A stretch of DNA of 64,000 nucleotides from Lewinellaceae bacterium. GTDB lineage: Bacteria; Bacteroidota; Bacteroidia; Chitinophagales; Saprospiraceae. Shown here piece after piece: positions 37,887 to 46,761 of this stretch; within the stretch, counting starts at the first letter, position 1; each line of letters begins with the position of its first letter. The notes beneath the pieces were generated by a model. It was given only the letters and a program-made list of their open reading frames with translations, was not told the DNA's origin and did not search any database. The stretch covers positions 248,001-312,000 of the forward strand of contig JADJYW010000004.1 in assembly GCA_016719605.1 (NCBI GenBank), given 5' to 3'. Position numbers and translations under genes: made by a program.

Positions 37887-38933
37887 TCATTTTTCTGTTC
37901 CGCCGCCGGCTGTTTCGAGGGCTGCTGCGGTTGTTTTTTGCGGAATAAACACTTCGAGTGGGCGCATATATTTCTCGTTGGCCCACTGGCCGAGATAGCG
38001 CTGGCGGGGTGTGTTTCCGAAAGCCACATCGCCGTAGCGACCGTGTCGGGTGAATTCGATGAGCGCGTCGCCGAGTTTCCAGTAGCAATTGAAGTCCACT
38101 TCGTTGAGGCGGGAGGTTTGGAACACGCGTTTGGTGGTGTAGTTGCGCACGCCGGTGTCGAAGTCGAGGTCGTAGCAGTACGGCTCGGAGTGGGTAGCCA
38201 GCACCCAGCGGTGTCCGTCGGTATCGCGGTGTTGGAGTACCAGATTGCGATTGGCGGTATTGACGGCAGTTTTGAATACCAGTTGCCCGAATTCGTGGCC
38301 CACCACATAGTCGTCTTCTCCGACGATAATGACCAGGTTCAAGTCGGGGTCCAGGCCTGCATAATTGCCCAGCCGGGCGCCTTTGAGGGGGCCGGAGCCG
38401 GGCTGGCACAGGAGCATGGCTGTTGGTTTGGGAATGTGGTGTTTTTTCCAGTTGACCCCGAGGTTTGCCGTGATCACGCCGCCGTACGAGTGCCCGATGT
38501 AGGCCACCTTGTCGGTACGGGGCCGTACATGGTCGCCGGTTTGCAGCAGGGCCAGCGCGTCGCGAATACCCTTGGCGGCATTGGCCGGAAATGCATCGGC
38601 ACGCGGGAAGAGCAGGTTTTTCTGGTAGCGCGGATAAATCACAATGTTTCCTTTGGCTACCAGATGTTTGATCCACTTGCCGTAAGCGGTCGGATTATAC
38701 GCACCGTAGCCGTGCATAAAAACTACGACATCGGCGGAGTCGGGCCGCGGATCGGCAGGCTCGAAAAGCCAGTAGCCATCGGCCCGGGTGGCCGCGTCGT
38801 AAAATGCCAGGGACCGGTGGCTGTACTCCGCACCGCCCGGACCGCCGGCCGGTTGCCCCGGATAGGGGGTGCCCTGAGCCGCAGCAAAGAGGCCTTTGAA
38901 CGTCATTATTGCCATGAAAATAAAACTTCGCAT
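37887..38933 (-). CDS. Secreted alpha/beta hydrolase
   Basis: A 348-residue alpha/beta hydrolase with an N-terminal signal peptide (RSFIFMAIMTFKGLFAAAQ). The nucleophile elbow GHSYGG places Ser149, and HGYG at 74-77 forms the oxyanion hole; a late His (TDGHRWVLATHSEP) is a candidate third member of the triad. The fold is in the range of dienelactone-hydrolase/chlorophyllase-like esterases. It is convergent with the barrel protein gene 11 bases away. Substrate unknown. ATG 38933 is chosen for the signal peptide. Confidence 0.8.
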   Translation of the reverse strand: MRSFIFMAIMTFKGLFAAAQGTPYPGQPAGGPGGAEYSHRSLAFYDAATRADGYWLFEPADPRPDSADVVVFMHGYGAYNPTAYGKWIKHLVAKGNIVIYPRYQKNLLFPRADAFPANAAKGIRDALALLQTGDHVRPRTDKVAYIGHSYGGVITANLGVNWKKHHIPKPTAMLLCQPGSGPLKGARLGNYAGLDPDLNLVIIVGEDDYVVGHEFGQLVFKTAVNTANRNLVLQHRDTDGHRWVLATHSEPYCYDLDFDTGVRNYTTKRVFQTSRLNEVDFNCYWKLGDALIEFTRHGRYGDVAFGNTPRQRYLGQWANEKYMRPLEVFIPQKTTAAALETAGGGTEK

Positions 38934-39137
38934 CGTTTGTGTGGTATCGAGCACCGTTGGGCGGCACATGCTTTTGATATATGAAAACAGCAGATTGCAG
39001 GATCGGTTTTCAAAAATCGAGCCGCCCGGCAGATTGCTCCCTTGCAGTGCCCGATTGCCCGATCAAACGCCGAACTTTGTGATTTCGTTTAACAAAAGTG
39101 TATGGCGGGGACAATCCTCGCCGCTGTCCGACCCAAT

Positions 39138-39842
39138 ATGCGCCACACGCTGCTCTTGTTCGTCCTGCTCGGAATCCTGCACGCCTGCTCCGGGCAACAG
39201 CCGGAAATGGTATTGTCAACAACACGCTCCAGCCCGCAACCCGACACGGTTGTCCGTCCAAAGGCCACCCGCACGGCCGCTGCAACAAAACCGCCTGCCG
39301 GTTTTGTGAACATCCAGCAGCTGGATTCGTCCATTTTGCTGGATATCCGTTATGCTACGGCCAATAATTTTACCGAAAGCCAGATTTACGATTGCCCGCG
39401 CTGCTTCCTGCGCCAGGAAACCGCCGACGCATTGGTGCGCGCCCAAAAAATACTCCAACGCCAGGGGCTGGGCCTCAAACTGTACGACTGCTACCGCCCG
39501 CGCCCCTACCAGCAACGCCTGTGGGACAAAGTGCCCGATCCCAACTATGTGATGCCGCCCGCCAAAGGTTCCATGCATTCCCGCGGTGCGGCGGTGGACC
39601 TCACGCTCGTGAATGCCAAAGGAAACGAAGTGGATATGGGCACGCCGTACGATTTTTTTGGCCCCGAGGCCCACTACGACCATACCCGTCTGCCGGCCAA
39701 AGTGCTGGAAAACCGCCGGCTGCTGCGCCGCACCATGGAGTCCGTTGGCCTGAAGGGTATCCGCACCGAGTGGTGGCACTTTTCATTTCAGGGAAAACAG
39801 TTCCCGTTGTCGGACTGGGTGTGGCCCTGTGCGGGCAAGTAA
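39138..39842 (+). CDS. M15D D-Ala-D-Ala dipeptidase (VanX-like) lipoprotein
   Basis: A 234-residue protein with a lipoprotein signal peptide ending LHAC (Cys17 lipidated). The M15 zinc motifs are intact: SMHSRGAAVD (SxHxxGxAxD) and EWWH near the C-terminus. VanX-type enzymes hydrolyse D-alanyl-D-alanine; in organisms without vancomycin resistance operons they act in peptidoglycan recycling or as lytic peptidases. No vanHA or vanRS genes are adjacent, so resistance is not implied. ATG 39138 is preferred because it gives a clean lipobox. Convergent with the following gene, 15 bases apart. Confidence 0.88.
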   Translation: MRHTLLLFVLLGILHACSGQQPEMVLSTTRSSPQPDTVVRPKATRTAAATKPPAGFVNIQQLDSSILLDIRYATANNFTESQIYDCPRCFLRQETADALVRAQKILQRQGLGLKLYDCYRPRPYQQRLWDKVPDPNYVMPPAKGSMHSRGAAVDLTLVNAKGNEVDMGTPYDFFGPEAHYDHTRLPAKVLENRRLLRRTMESVGLKGIRTEWWHFSFQGKQFPLSDWVWPCAGK

Positions 39843-39857
39843 CCGCGGATAGCGTGT

Positions 39858-40623
39858 TCAGAGCTGCCAGGCCAGGCCGTTGCGCCAGGCGTAGGTTTCT
39901 GCGGGCGCCCCGGTGGGCAGATTTTTGTCCAGACTATACTCGAATCCATGGTGAGCGCCAGTTTTTGGTGATGTCCACACGCAGGAGCCAATCGGTGCTG
40001 AATCGGTAATTTCGGATAAGTCCCCACACCGGTTGCCAGTAGGTGGTACCGATGAACGTGACCTGTTTGCCGGGCCGGAAGGTCATGGAGATATAGTTGC
40101 TGGATCGGTGCCGCGCTTGTTGTCCGTTGGGTTCCGTGAAGGTGTTTTGTTCCCAAAGCCATGCTGCGCCGAGGTAGATGCGCTGTCGTCCGTCGGGCGA
40201 TTTGAAGAGCCGCCATCGGGGGCCGGCGCCGAGCAGACTGCGCTGGTCGAGCAATTGGATCGGGCTGGTCTGTGTTTGGGCAAACGCCTCCCAGGTCCAG
40301 GTTTCGCTGAGTTTGTAGTTGTAGCGCAGGTGGGCGAACGCCTGTCGGGCGAAATCTTTGTTTCCGGCTCGCAGGAGGTTGAGGTTGAGCAGCAAAAGGG
40401 TCAGGTGCGGGTCGTGTTTGTACTGCACTTTGGTTTGTACCTGTATTTGCAGGCTCTGCTGTTGCACTTTCACCAGAGAGGCGTTGCCACGCAGGTGGCC
40501 GTACCACCGAACGGAATCCCGCGTGCCGGTGATGCGCTGCTCTTCGATGTTGACGACTTGCGCATACAGGAAAGCGGCGCCAAACAGGAGCATGACTGTG
40601 GTGAAAAATCGGATCGGTCGCAT
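39858..40623 (-). CDS. DUF2490-like outer-membrane protein, frameshifted at its end
   Basis: An exported protein of about 254 residues with a signal peptide (RFFTTVMLLFGAAFLYAQ) and beta strands of a small barrel (LRYNYKLSETWTWEAFAQTQ). The open frame stops early at 39934, but a neighbouring frame continues the barrel pattern (FEYSLDKNLPTGAPAETYAW, ending NGLAWQL) to a stop at 39858. One extra A, in the run of five at 39962-39966 on the minus strand, explains the switch. Another run, 13 G's, lies four bases before the ATG (see separate entry). Family assignment is tentative; function unknown. Confidence 0.65.
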
Positions 40624-40627
40624 GGGG

Positions 40628-40640
40628 CCCCCCCCCCCCC
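40628..40640. repeat. 13-base poly-C/poly-G tract
   Basis: A run of 13 C's on the plus strand, G's in the sense of the surface-protein gene, four bases upstream of its start codon. An ATG at 40641-40643 just upstream of the tract would read into the gene only with some tract lengths. Such tracts are classic slippage sites, and also error-prone in sequencing. The 40624-40751 gap has nothing else. Confidence 0.75.
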
Positions 40641-40751
40641 ATTTGAGGCAAATGGCTCGCCCTCGCCCAGCCTAAAACTCAAATAGCCCGAGGCAAGGTG
40701 CATGTTGCGTGGCATGAAGCAGTATTCGGCGGGTTAAAACCTGCCGCTACC

Positions 40752-42053
40752 TCAATACCGTCTCGGATCGAATGCTTCCGCCGGGATGCTGGTGGTTTTC
40801 CCGTCGGCCAGTTCGGCGACCAGTTTGCCGGTGCCGGCGGCCATGCTCACGCCCAGCATGGCATGGCCGGTGGCCATGATCAGGTTGGCGTTTTTTTTGG
40901 CAAACCCGATGTAGGGCAGCCCGTCGGCGGAAACAGGCCGGAACCCGAACCACACTTTTTCGCGCAGTTTTTCTTTTAATTTTTTCAGGTCGGCCAGTTC
41001 CCGGAACACCGGATCGTCGAGGTAGCCGGGCAAGTACCGGGGCACGGCCTCGAGGATGCCCTGCACACGCGGGAAGAGAATCCGGTTGTTGATCGGGCCG
41101 ATTTCCATCGTGCTGCCGATGCGCAGGCGGTTGGGCCAGGGCGTGAGCGCTACTTTGGCTTCCAACAGGATACACGGGTAGTGGAGTTTTTTGGCGGGGT
41201 TTTCGACGGTCATCGAATAGCCTTTGCCGGGCATGAGCGGCAGGTATTCGCCGGCCAGTCGGGCAATTTGGGGCGACCAGGAGCCGGCAGCCAGCACCAC
41301 CAGATCCGGGTGAACCGTTTCGGTTTTTGAGTTTTGAGTTTTGAGTTGGTACTGCACGGCGCTGATCTCGCCGTTTTTTCGTTCAAAACCGGTGACCTCG
41401 GCGTTTCGGATGATCCGCACGCCGCGTTTTTCCAAAAGCACGGGCAGCTGCTGCATGAGCGCGTTTGGGTAGAGATGGGCATCGTCTTTGAATAATACGG
41501 CGCCGCGCACTGCGGGCTTGACCTCCGGCTCAATGATTTGCACCTGTTCCCGGCCGAGCACTTCGACGTGCAGGCCCAGCTGCTCGGCTTTGCGGGCGTT
41601 TTCGAGTTCTTCTTTTTCCGTCTTTTCGGTTTGGTAGTACATCATGCAGCCGCGTTCGGTGAGGCCGAAATCCAGATCGCCCGCAGCGGCCCATTCCTGA
41701 AACAGTTTTTTGGACAGCAGCAGCAGGTCGGTCAACGGACGGGCACTGCGTTCTGCATGGGCGTGGGTAGAGGCACGCATGAATTTCAGGCCCCAGTCCA
41801 GCAATGCCCAACTTGGCCGGGGCCGCACATAGAAGGGGCTTTTTTGGTCAAACATCCACCAAAAACCCTGTTCGATCATGCCTGGTGCAGCCAGTGGGAC
41901 AAAATGCGAAGGCGACAGGTAGCCCATGTTGCCGAACGAACAGTTGTCGGTGGCGTCGCCTTTTTCGAGTACGGTCACGTTCCAGCCGGCTTCGTGCAGG
42001 TAGCGTGCGGCGCTCAGACCGATGATGCCGCCGCCAATAAGGAGTGCTTGCAT
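40752..42053 (-). CDS. FAD-dependent D-amino-acid dehydrogenase (DadA-like)
   Basis: A 433-residue DAO-family flavoenzyme. The N-terminal dinucleotide-binding motif GGGIIGLSAARYLHEAGWNV (residues 7-26) binds FAD; LVVLAAGSWSP and the C-terminal GFRPVSADGLPYIG and ATGHAMLGVSMA motifs are typical of DadA. It would oxidise D-amino acids to 2-oxo acids and pass electrons to the membrane chain. A run of TTTTGAG repeats at 41323-41347 is translated in frame as LKTQNSK and neighbouring residues, an insertion not expected in the family. ATG 42053 begins the flavin motif; the longer frame from 42239 lacks homology. Confidence 0.9.
   Translation of the reverse strand: MQALLIGGGIIGLSAARYLHEAGWNVTVLEKGDATDNCSFGNMGYLSPSHFVPLAAPGMIEQGFWWMFDQKSPFYVRPRPSWALLDWGLKFMRASTHAHAERSARPLTDLLLLSKKLFQEWAAAGDLDFGLTERGCMMYYQTEKTEKEELENARKAEQLGLHVEVLGREQVQIIEPEVKPAVRGAVLFKDDAHLYPNALMQQLPVLLEKRGVRIIRNAEVTGFERKNGEISAVQYQLKTQNSKTETVHPDLVVLAAGSWSPQIARLAGEYLPLMPGKGYSMTVENPAKKLHYPCILLEAKVALTPWPNRLRIGSTMEIGPINNRILFPRVQGILEAVPRYLPGYLDDPVFRELADLKKLKEKLREKVWFGFRPVSADGLPYIGFAKKNANLIMATGHAMLGVSMAAGTGKLVAELADGKTTSIPAEAFDPRRY
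41323..41347. repeat. TTTTGAG repeat inside the dadA-like gene
   Basis: Three TTTTGAG units lie within the coding region. The minus-strand translation gives LKTQNSK, the same peptide encoded by one frame of the intergenic repeat at 21961-22033, so this is a copy of that repeat inserted without breaking the frame. Confidence 0.7.
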
Positions 42054-42199
42054 GATTTTTTCGTTTGTCGGGGTCAAACATCGGAAACTCCGCAGACATA
42101 GGTTGCAGGGTTTCTGGTCGGGCGCCTGAAAAAACACCCGGGTTTGCAAGGATGCTCCTGCTTTTGTGAAAGACCGTACCGGAAATCCCCCCTGTTTCT

Positions 42200-42207
42200 T
42201 ACTTTTG
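42200..42207 (+). promoter_or_regulatory. -7 box TACTTTTG of the foldase operon
   Basis: Exact TAnnTTTG match 50 bases before the ATG at 42258; the -33 element is unclear. Confidence 0.45.
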
Positions 42208-42257
42208 CCCACCTTTTTACACACGTTACACAAAAACATAAAAACTGCCTACACCAC

Positions 42258-44243
42258 ATGGTCAAACAGTTCCTTGTCTCGACCTGCCTGCTGCTGCTTT
42301 TTGCCGCCGCCGGCACCGCTCAGCCCGATACCTACCACGACGATCCGATCCTGTTCACCGTAAACAATACCCCCGTGCGGGTGTCGGAGTTCCAGCAAAT
42401 CTATTCCAAAACCAACCAGCAAAAAGCCGACTACTCGGACGCCTCCCTGCGGGAGTACCTGGATTTGTACGTCAAGTTCAAACTGAAAGTCCAAAAGGCC
42501 CGCGACATGCGCCTCGACACCGCCCTGGCTTTCCGCTCGGAACTGGACGGCTACCGGCGCCAACTGGCAGCCTCCTACCTCGTGGACAAGGAAGTGACCG
42601 AAAAACTCATCCGGGAAGCCTACGAGCACAGCAAACAGGACGTGGATATCAGCCACATTTTCATCGCCTGCGACCGCAATGCCGATGCCGCCGATACCCT
42701 CCGCGCCTACAACCGCGCCCTGGCCCTGCTCCAGGCCATTCAGCAGGGCGGTTCCTACGAGCAACTCGCGCGAGACAGCTCCGAGGATAAATCGGCCAAG
42801 GAAAACAGCGGCCGCCTCGGTTTCGTCACGGCTATGTTGCCCGACGGCTACTACAACCTCGAAAAGGCTGCTTATTCGGCCAAACCGGGCCTGATCCCCA
42901 AAGTAGTGCGCACCTTCGCCGGCTACCACGTCGTGTATGTACACGCATTCCGTCCCGCCCGGGGCGAAATGGAAGTGGCTCAAATCCTGATCCGCAAAGG
43001 TGAAAACGAGGAGGAAACCGCTAAAAAACGAATGCTTGCAGACAGCGCCTACCAGTCTGTACAGCGCCGGGACTGGGCAGATGCCTGCACCCGCTACTCG
43101 GAAGACAAAGTGAGTGCAGCCAAAGCCGGGTACATCGGCCACTTCGGGATCAACCGCTACCAACGCACGTTTGAGGACGCTGCATTTGCGCTGGAAAAAG
43201 ACGGCGATATCTCCAAACCGGTGGAAACCACCATCGGCTGGCACATCATCAAGCGCCTGAGCAAACGCGAACTGGCTCCCTTTGAAGACATGCGCCGCGC
43301 ACTCACCGAGCGCGTCAAACGCGACAGCCGCAGCGAAGTGGCCAAACGCAGTATGATTGCCCGCATCCAAAAAGAAGGCAATTTCAAGGACTATCCACAA
43401 AATCTGCAAGTCTGGACGGCCCAACAAACGGACTCCATCTTCCACACGTTCAAATGGAAACCCAATCCCGACAATGCCAAAACCCCGCTCGCGCAGTACG
43501 GCAAAGACAAAATTTTTACCGTAGGCGATTTTGAAGAATTCCTCGTGCGGGCCAGCCGCGACCGGATGCGCGGTCTCGGCCACCCCATCCAGGAAACCGT
43601 GTCCAAACTTTATCAGGACTGGTCCGACGAAGTGGCTATCCAGTACGAAGAGAGCCAACTCGACAAAAAATACCCCGAGTTCAAGTTTCTCATGCGCGAA
43701 TACGAAGAGGGTATGCTCCTGTTTGATGCCGCCAAACTGGAAGTGTGGGATCGTGCCAACACCGATTCCACCGGTCTGGAGCAGTATTTCAACCAGAACC
43801 TGAAAAACAAATACATCTGGGAAGAGCGGGCTGTAGTCAGCCTGTACACCCTCAAATCGGACGACCCCGAACTGCTGGCCAAGGTGCGCGAATTTGCCGC
43901 CAAAAAATCGCCCGAGGATGTGCTCAAGAAGTTTAACAAAAAAGAAGAGGTGCTCGTCCGCCTGGAAAAAACCTACGAAAAAGGCAAAAACAAGGACCTC
44001 AACGATATCTGGTCGGCAGGCAGCATGACAGCCGCCAAAACAGATGCGGGCACCAAAACTGCTACGTTTTCGAAAGTAGAACAAATTCTGGCTCCGTCGC
44101 CCAAAGGCCTGAGCGACGCCCGCGGCTATGCCGTGGCCGACTATCAGGACTACTTAGAAAAACAGTGGGTGGACAAACTGCGGGCGCAGTATTCGGTAAA
44201 AGTAGACGAAGAAATTCTGGGGACGCTGATTCGCAACAAGTAG
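42258..44243 (+). CDS. SurA/PpiC-type peptidylprolyl isomerase
   Basis: A 661-residue exported foldase with a signal peptide (residues 1-20, ending GTAQ). After a helical N-terminal chaperone part come two parvulin-like rotamase domains, the first around 115-225 (DISHIFIACDRNADAADT, GRLGFVTAMLPDGYYNLEKA) and the second around 227-330 (MEVAQILIRKGENEEETAK, GYIGHFGINRYQRTFEDAAF). A long C-terminal region follows. By analogy with SurA it helps outer-membrane proteins fold in the periplasm. The next gene starts two bases after its stop, so the two are co-translated. Confidence 0.9.
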   Translation: MVKQFLVSTCLLLLFAAAGTAQPDTYHDDPILFTVNNTPVRVSEFQQIYSKTNQQKADYSDASLREYLDLYVKFKLKVQKARDMRLDTALAFRSELDGYRRQLAASYLVDKEVTEKLIREAYEHSKQDVDISHIFIACDRNADAADTLRAYNRALALLQAIQQGGSYEQLARDSSEDKSAKENSGRLGFVTAMLPDGYYNLEKAAYSAKPGLIPKVVRTFAGYHVVYVHAFRPARGEMEVAQILIRKGENEEETAKKRMLADSAYQSVQRRDWADACTRYSEDKVSAAKAGYIGHFGINRYQRTFEDAAFALEKDGDISKPVETTIGWHIIKRLSKRELAPFEDMRRALTERVKRDSRSEVAKRSMIARIQKEGNFKDYPQNLQVWTAQQTDSIFHTFKWKPNPDNAKTPLAQYGKDKIFTVGDFEEFLVRASRDRMRGLGHPIQETVSKLYQDWSDEVAIQYEESQLDKKYPEFKFLMREYEEGMLLFDAAKLEVWDRANTDSTGLEQYFNQNLKNKYIWEERAVVSLYTLKSDDPELLAKVREFAAKKSPEDVLKKFNKKEEVLVRLEKTYEKGKNKDLNDIWSAGSMTAAKTDAGTKTATFSKVEQILAPSPKGLSDARGYAVADYQDYLEKQWVDKLRAQYSVKVDEEILGTLIRNK

Positions 44244-44245
44244 CC

Positions 44246-44917
44246 ATGCAATGGCTCAACCTCCATACCCACCACCCAGTCGGTTCCACGGATGTGTTGG
44301 AAATCGAGAGCCTGTACTTCGGACAGGAAATTACCCACCGATCGGGCTTCCGGTCGGTGGGTTTACATCCCTGGTATCTGGAAAGGCTTGACCTTGCCGC
44401 CGCAGAACAGTGGCTACGCCAACAAGCTGCGTTGCCCGGCACACTTGCTATCGGGGAGGCCGGCCTGGACAAAGTCACGCAAACGCCCTGGCCGGCACAG
44501 TTGGACGCATTTGGCGTTTGCCTGCGTGTGGCCGCCGATACCGGCAAACCACTTTTGATACACTGCGTGAAAGCGTATGGCGAGATTGTGCAGATTTTGA
44601 ACCACCCGGGTGGTGTGGCCCGGCGCCCGCGCACCGTCGTTTTTCATGGTTTTGACAAACACCCGCAGACGGCGCAAATGGTACTCCACGCGGGGTGCCA
44701 TTTGTCGTTTGGCGCGGCCCTTTTCCGGGAAGACGGTCATGCCGCCGAGGCGCTGCGCCAGACGCCCGCCGAGCGTTTTTTTCTCGAAACCGATGTACAA
44801 AAAATAGACATCAAGGCCGTGTACGCCCGGGCGGCGGAAATACGCGACGTGCCCGTTTCGGTGGTGCAGGAACAGGTTTGGGAGAATTTTGAACAGTACA
44901 TTTCGAGCGCTTTTTGA
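44246..44917 (+). CDS. TatD-family metal-dependent hydrolase
   Basis: A 223-residue TIM-barrel hydrolase. Metal-binding motifs are visible: HTH at residues 7-9 (NLHTHHP), Glu in AIGEAGLDKV, His in LLIHCVKAYGE, His in FHGFDKHP and Asp in FLETDVQ. TatD proteins are deoxyribonucleases or related hydrolases. It is shorter than the usual 260 residues. The ATG at 44246 follows the foldase stop directly, and any earlier start would lie inside that gene. The pairing with a periplasmic foldase is unexplained. Confidence 0.85.
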   Translation: MQWLNLHTHHPVGSTDVLEIESLYFGQEITHRSGFRSVGLHPWYLERLDLAAAEQWLRQQAALPGTLAIGEAGLDKVTQTPWPAQLDAFGVCLRVAADTGKPLLIHCVKAYGEIVQILNHPGGVARRPRTVVFHGFDKHPQTAQMVLHAGCHLSFGAALFREDGHAAEALRQTPAERFFLETDVQKIDIKAVYARAAEIRDVPVSVVQEQVWENFEQYISSAF

Positions 44918-44949
44918 CCTGGGTTTATCCTGCCTCGGAGCACACTACC

Positions 44950-45163
44950 GGACATTTTTGGAACGAGAGGGTGTCTCGTAAGTCCGCACCATAATTGCGA
45001 AGTTGACAGGCGAATCCATTTTTTGACAGGATGAAAAGGATTTACAGGATTTTCGGCGGCGGAGCCGCCTCAGTTATCCTGTAAATCTTGTAAATCCTGT
45101 CTAAAAAAATCAATTCCAGTCAAAGTCATGCTTTTGAGACAGCCTCTCGTTCCAAAAATGTCC
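44950..45163. repeat. 214-bp element with 29-bp inverted ends (MITE-like)
   Basis: Ends 44950-44978 and 45135-45163 are inverted copies (27 of 29 bases), beginning GGACATTTTTGGAACGAGAG. Inside is a second palindrome, GACAGGAT...GGATTTACAGGAT against ATCCTGTAAATC...ATCCTGTC (about 45026-45102), around a small GGCGGC/GCCGCC hairpin. No coding frame is credible. Its inner part is shared with 145-205. It fills most of the 44918-45251 gap. Confidence 0.75.
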
Positions 45164-45218
45164 AATCGTGTGGTCTCGGAGACCGGTTTTCGCCGACCGC
45201 TGCGAGCCACCTTTTCCC

Positions 45219-45226
45219 TACTTTTG
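45219..45226 (+). promoter_or_regulatory. -7 box TACTTTTG of the carbonic anhydrase gene
   Basis: Exact TAnnTTTG match 25 bases before the ATG at 45252. Confidence 0.5.
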
Positions 45227-45251
45227 CGCGGCAACAACCTTTCCTGAAACA

Positions 45252-45764
45252 ATGGCTCTACTTATTCGCTGCCGCGACATCGCTCCCCAGTTCGGACAAA
45301 ACTGCTTTCTCGCTGAAAATGCCACGATCATTGGTGACGTCGTCATGGGCGACGACTGCTCGGTGTGGTTCCAGGCCGTCGTGCGTGGCGACGTGAATTT
45401 CATCCGCATCGGCAACAAAGTGAACATCCAGGACGGGGCCATCCTGCATGGCACCTACCAGAAATGCGGCACCACTATCGGCGACAACGTCAGCATCGGG
45501 CACCGCGCGCTGGTACACGGCTGCACCCTGCACAACAATGTGCTGGTGGGCATGGGCGCTATCATTATGGACCAGGCTGTGGTGGAGGAAAATTGTCTCA
45601 TCGCTGCGGGCGCCGTGGTGCTCGAAAATACCATCTGTGAGGCCGGCGGTGTGTATGCCGGGGTTCCGGCGCGGCGTGTGAAGGAACTCACGCCCGATCT
45701 GTTTCAGGGACAAATCCAGCGCATCGCCAACAACTACGTTTTTTACGCCGGCTGGTTTAAATAA
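45252..45764 (+). CDS. Gamma carbonic anhydrase family protein
   Basis: A 170-residue left-handed beta-helix protein of the gamma carbonic anhydrase/YrdA family, which forms trimers with metal at the interfaces. Hexapeptide repeats run from ENATIIGDVVMGDDCSVW to NCLIAAGAVVLENT, and the metal-binding histidines can be placed in AILHG, IGHRALVHG and the same loop. The ATG at 45252 suits the family (MALLIRCRDIAPQFGQNC) and lies behind a TACTTTTG box. Enzymatic activity cannot be assumed. It is 35 bases before the DMT transporter gene and may be co-transcribed. Confidence 0.9.
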   Translation: MALLIRCRDIAPQFGQNCFLAENATIIGDVVMGDDCSVWFQAVVRGDVNFIRIGNKVNIQDGAILHGTYQKCGTTIGDNVSIGHRALVHGCTLHNNVLVGMGAIIMDQAVVEENCLIAAGAVVLENTICEAGGVYAGVPARRVKELTPDLFQGQIQRIANNYVFYAGWFK

Positions 45765-45799
45765 GTAGGTGTGTAAACTTCCTTCTCAACGCCCTGCTC

Positions 45800-46687
45800 A
45801 TGGACGAAAAACTACGCGCCTACCTCTATCTCCATTTTTGTGTTTTCCTGTGGGGTTTCACGGCCATTTTGGGTAAACTGATCAGCCTGCAGGCGCTGCC
45901 GTTGGTTTGGTGGCGGGTATTGTTGTGCTGCGCCACCTTATGGTGGTTGTTGCCTAAGGCGCAGATGCGGGGGCTGACGCGGCGGGCATTTTGGCAAATG
46001 CTGGGTATTGGCGGTTTGGTGGGTGTGCACTGGATTTGTTTTTACGGCGCGATCAAACTTTCCAATGCCTCCATCGCCGTGGCTACCATGGCCGTCACGT
46101 CGTTTTTTGCCGCCCTGCTGGAGCCGCTCCTGATGCGCAAAAAGGTACAGTGGTACGAGCTGGCGCTGGGCATCCTGATTTTGCCGGGTATGGCGCTGGT
46201 GGTGGGCAATATCGATCTGGAGATGCGCGCCGGCTTTGCCGTGGGTATTCTCGCCGCGCTGTTGGCGGCACTTTTTTCTATCCTGAACAAACGCCTCATT
46301 GACACCGCGCCGCCGCCGGCATTGGTCATGAGTTTTGTGGAATTGTTCGGCGGGCTGGTGGTGTGCTCGCTCGTGTTGCCGTTCGCGTTGGCTTTCGCGC
46401 CGGAGCTCCAGGTCGAACCCCAGGGCTGGGACTGGCTTTGGATGCTGATTCTGGCCTGGGTTTGCACCTTGCTGCCGTACTACCTGACGCTGCTGGCTAT
46501 GCGGCATATTTCGGCTTTCGCCACCAACCTGACCATCAACCTGGAGCCGGTGTACGGCGTGGTACTGGCCGGGTTGTTTTTTCAGGAACACAAAGACCTG
46601 GCCCCTGGCTTTTACATCGGGGTCGGTATTATTTTGCTTGCAGTGTTCAGTCACCCGTTTTTAACCACCCGCTTTCGGCGGGGGTGA
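45800..46687 (+). CDS. EamA/DMT-superfamily transporter
   Basis: A 295-residue protein with about ten transmembrane helices in two EamA halves; the first half starts FCVFLWGFTAILGKLIS and the second reads AGFAVGILAALLAALFSILNKRLI. The family exports or imports amino acids, nucleosides and other small metabolites; the substrate cannot be predicted. It lies close behind the carbonic anhydrase gene. Confidence 0.88.
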   Translation: MDEKLRAYLYLHFCVFLWGFTAILGKLISLQALPLVWWRVLLCCATLWWLLPKAQMRGLTRRAFWQMLGIGGLVGVHWICFYGAIKLSNASIAVATMAVTSFFAALLEPLLMRKKVQWYELALGILILPGMALVVGNIDLEMRAGFAVGILAALLAALFSILNKRLIDTAPPPALVMSFVELFGGLVVCSLVLPFALAFAPELQVEPQGWDWLWMLILAWVCTLLPYYLTLLAMRHISAFATNLTINLEPVYGVVLAGLFFQEHKDLAPGFYIGVGIILLAVFSHPFLTTRFRRG

Positions 46688-46701
46688 TGGGGGGCAATGC
46701 G

Positions 46702-46709
46702 TACTTTTG
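46702..46709 (+). promoter_or_regulatory. -7 box TACTTTTG of the icmF locus
   Basis: Exact TAnnTTTG match 52 bases before the ATG at 46762. Confidence 0.5.
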
Positions 46710-46761
46710 CCGGGCTTGAGCAAAGCAGCCCGTTTCACCGGCAACCTAACCAGTTCGCACC

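Noticed and set aside
39138..39842. Vancomycin resistance function for the VanX-like gene
   Set aside because: No vanH, vanA or regulatory genes nearby; M15D peptidases are common in recycling.
42249..44084. 611-codon minus-strand open frame opposite the foldase
   Set aside because: Antisense shadow of a protein with signal peptide and two rotamase domains.
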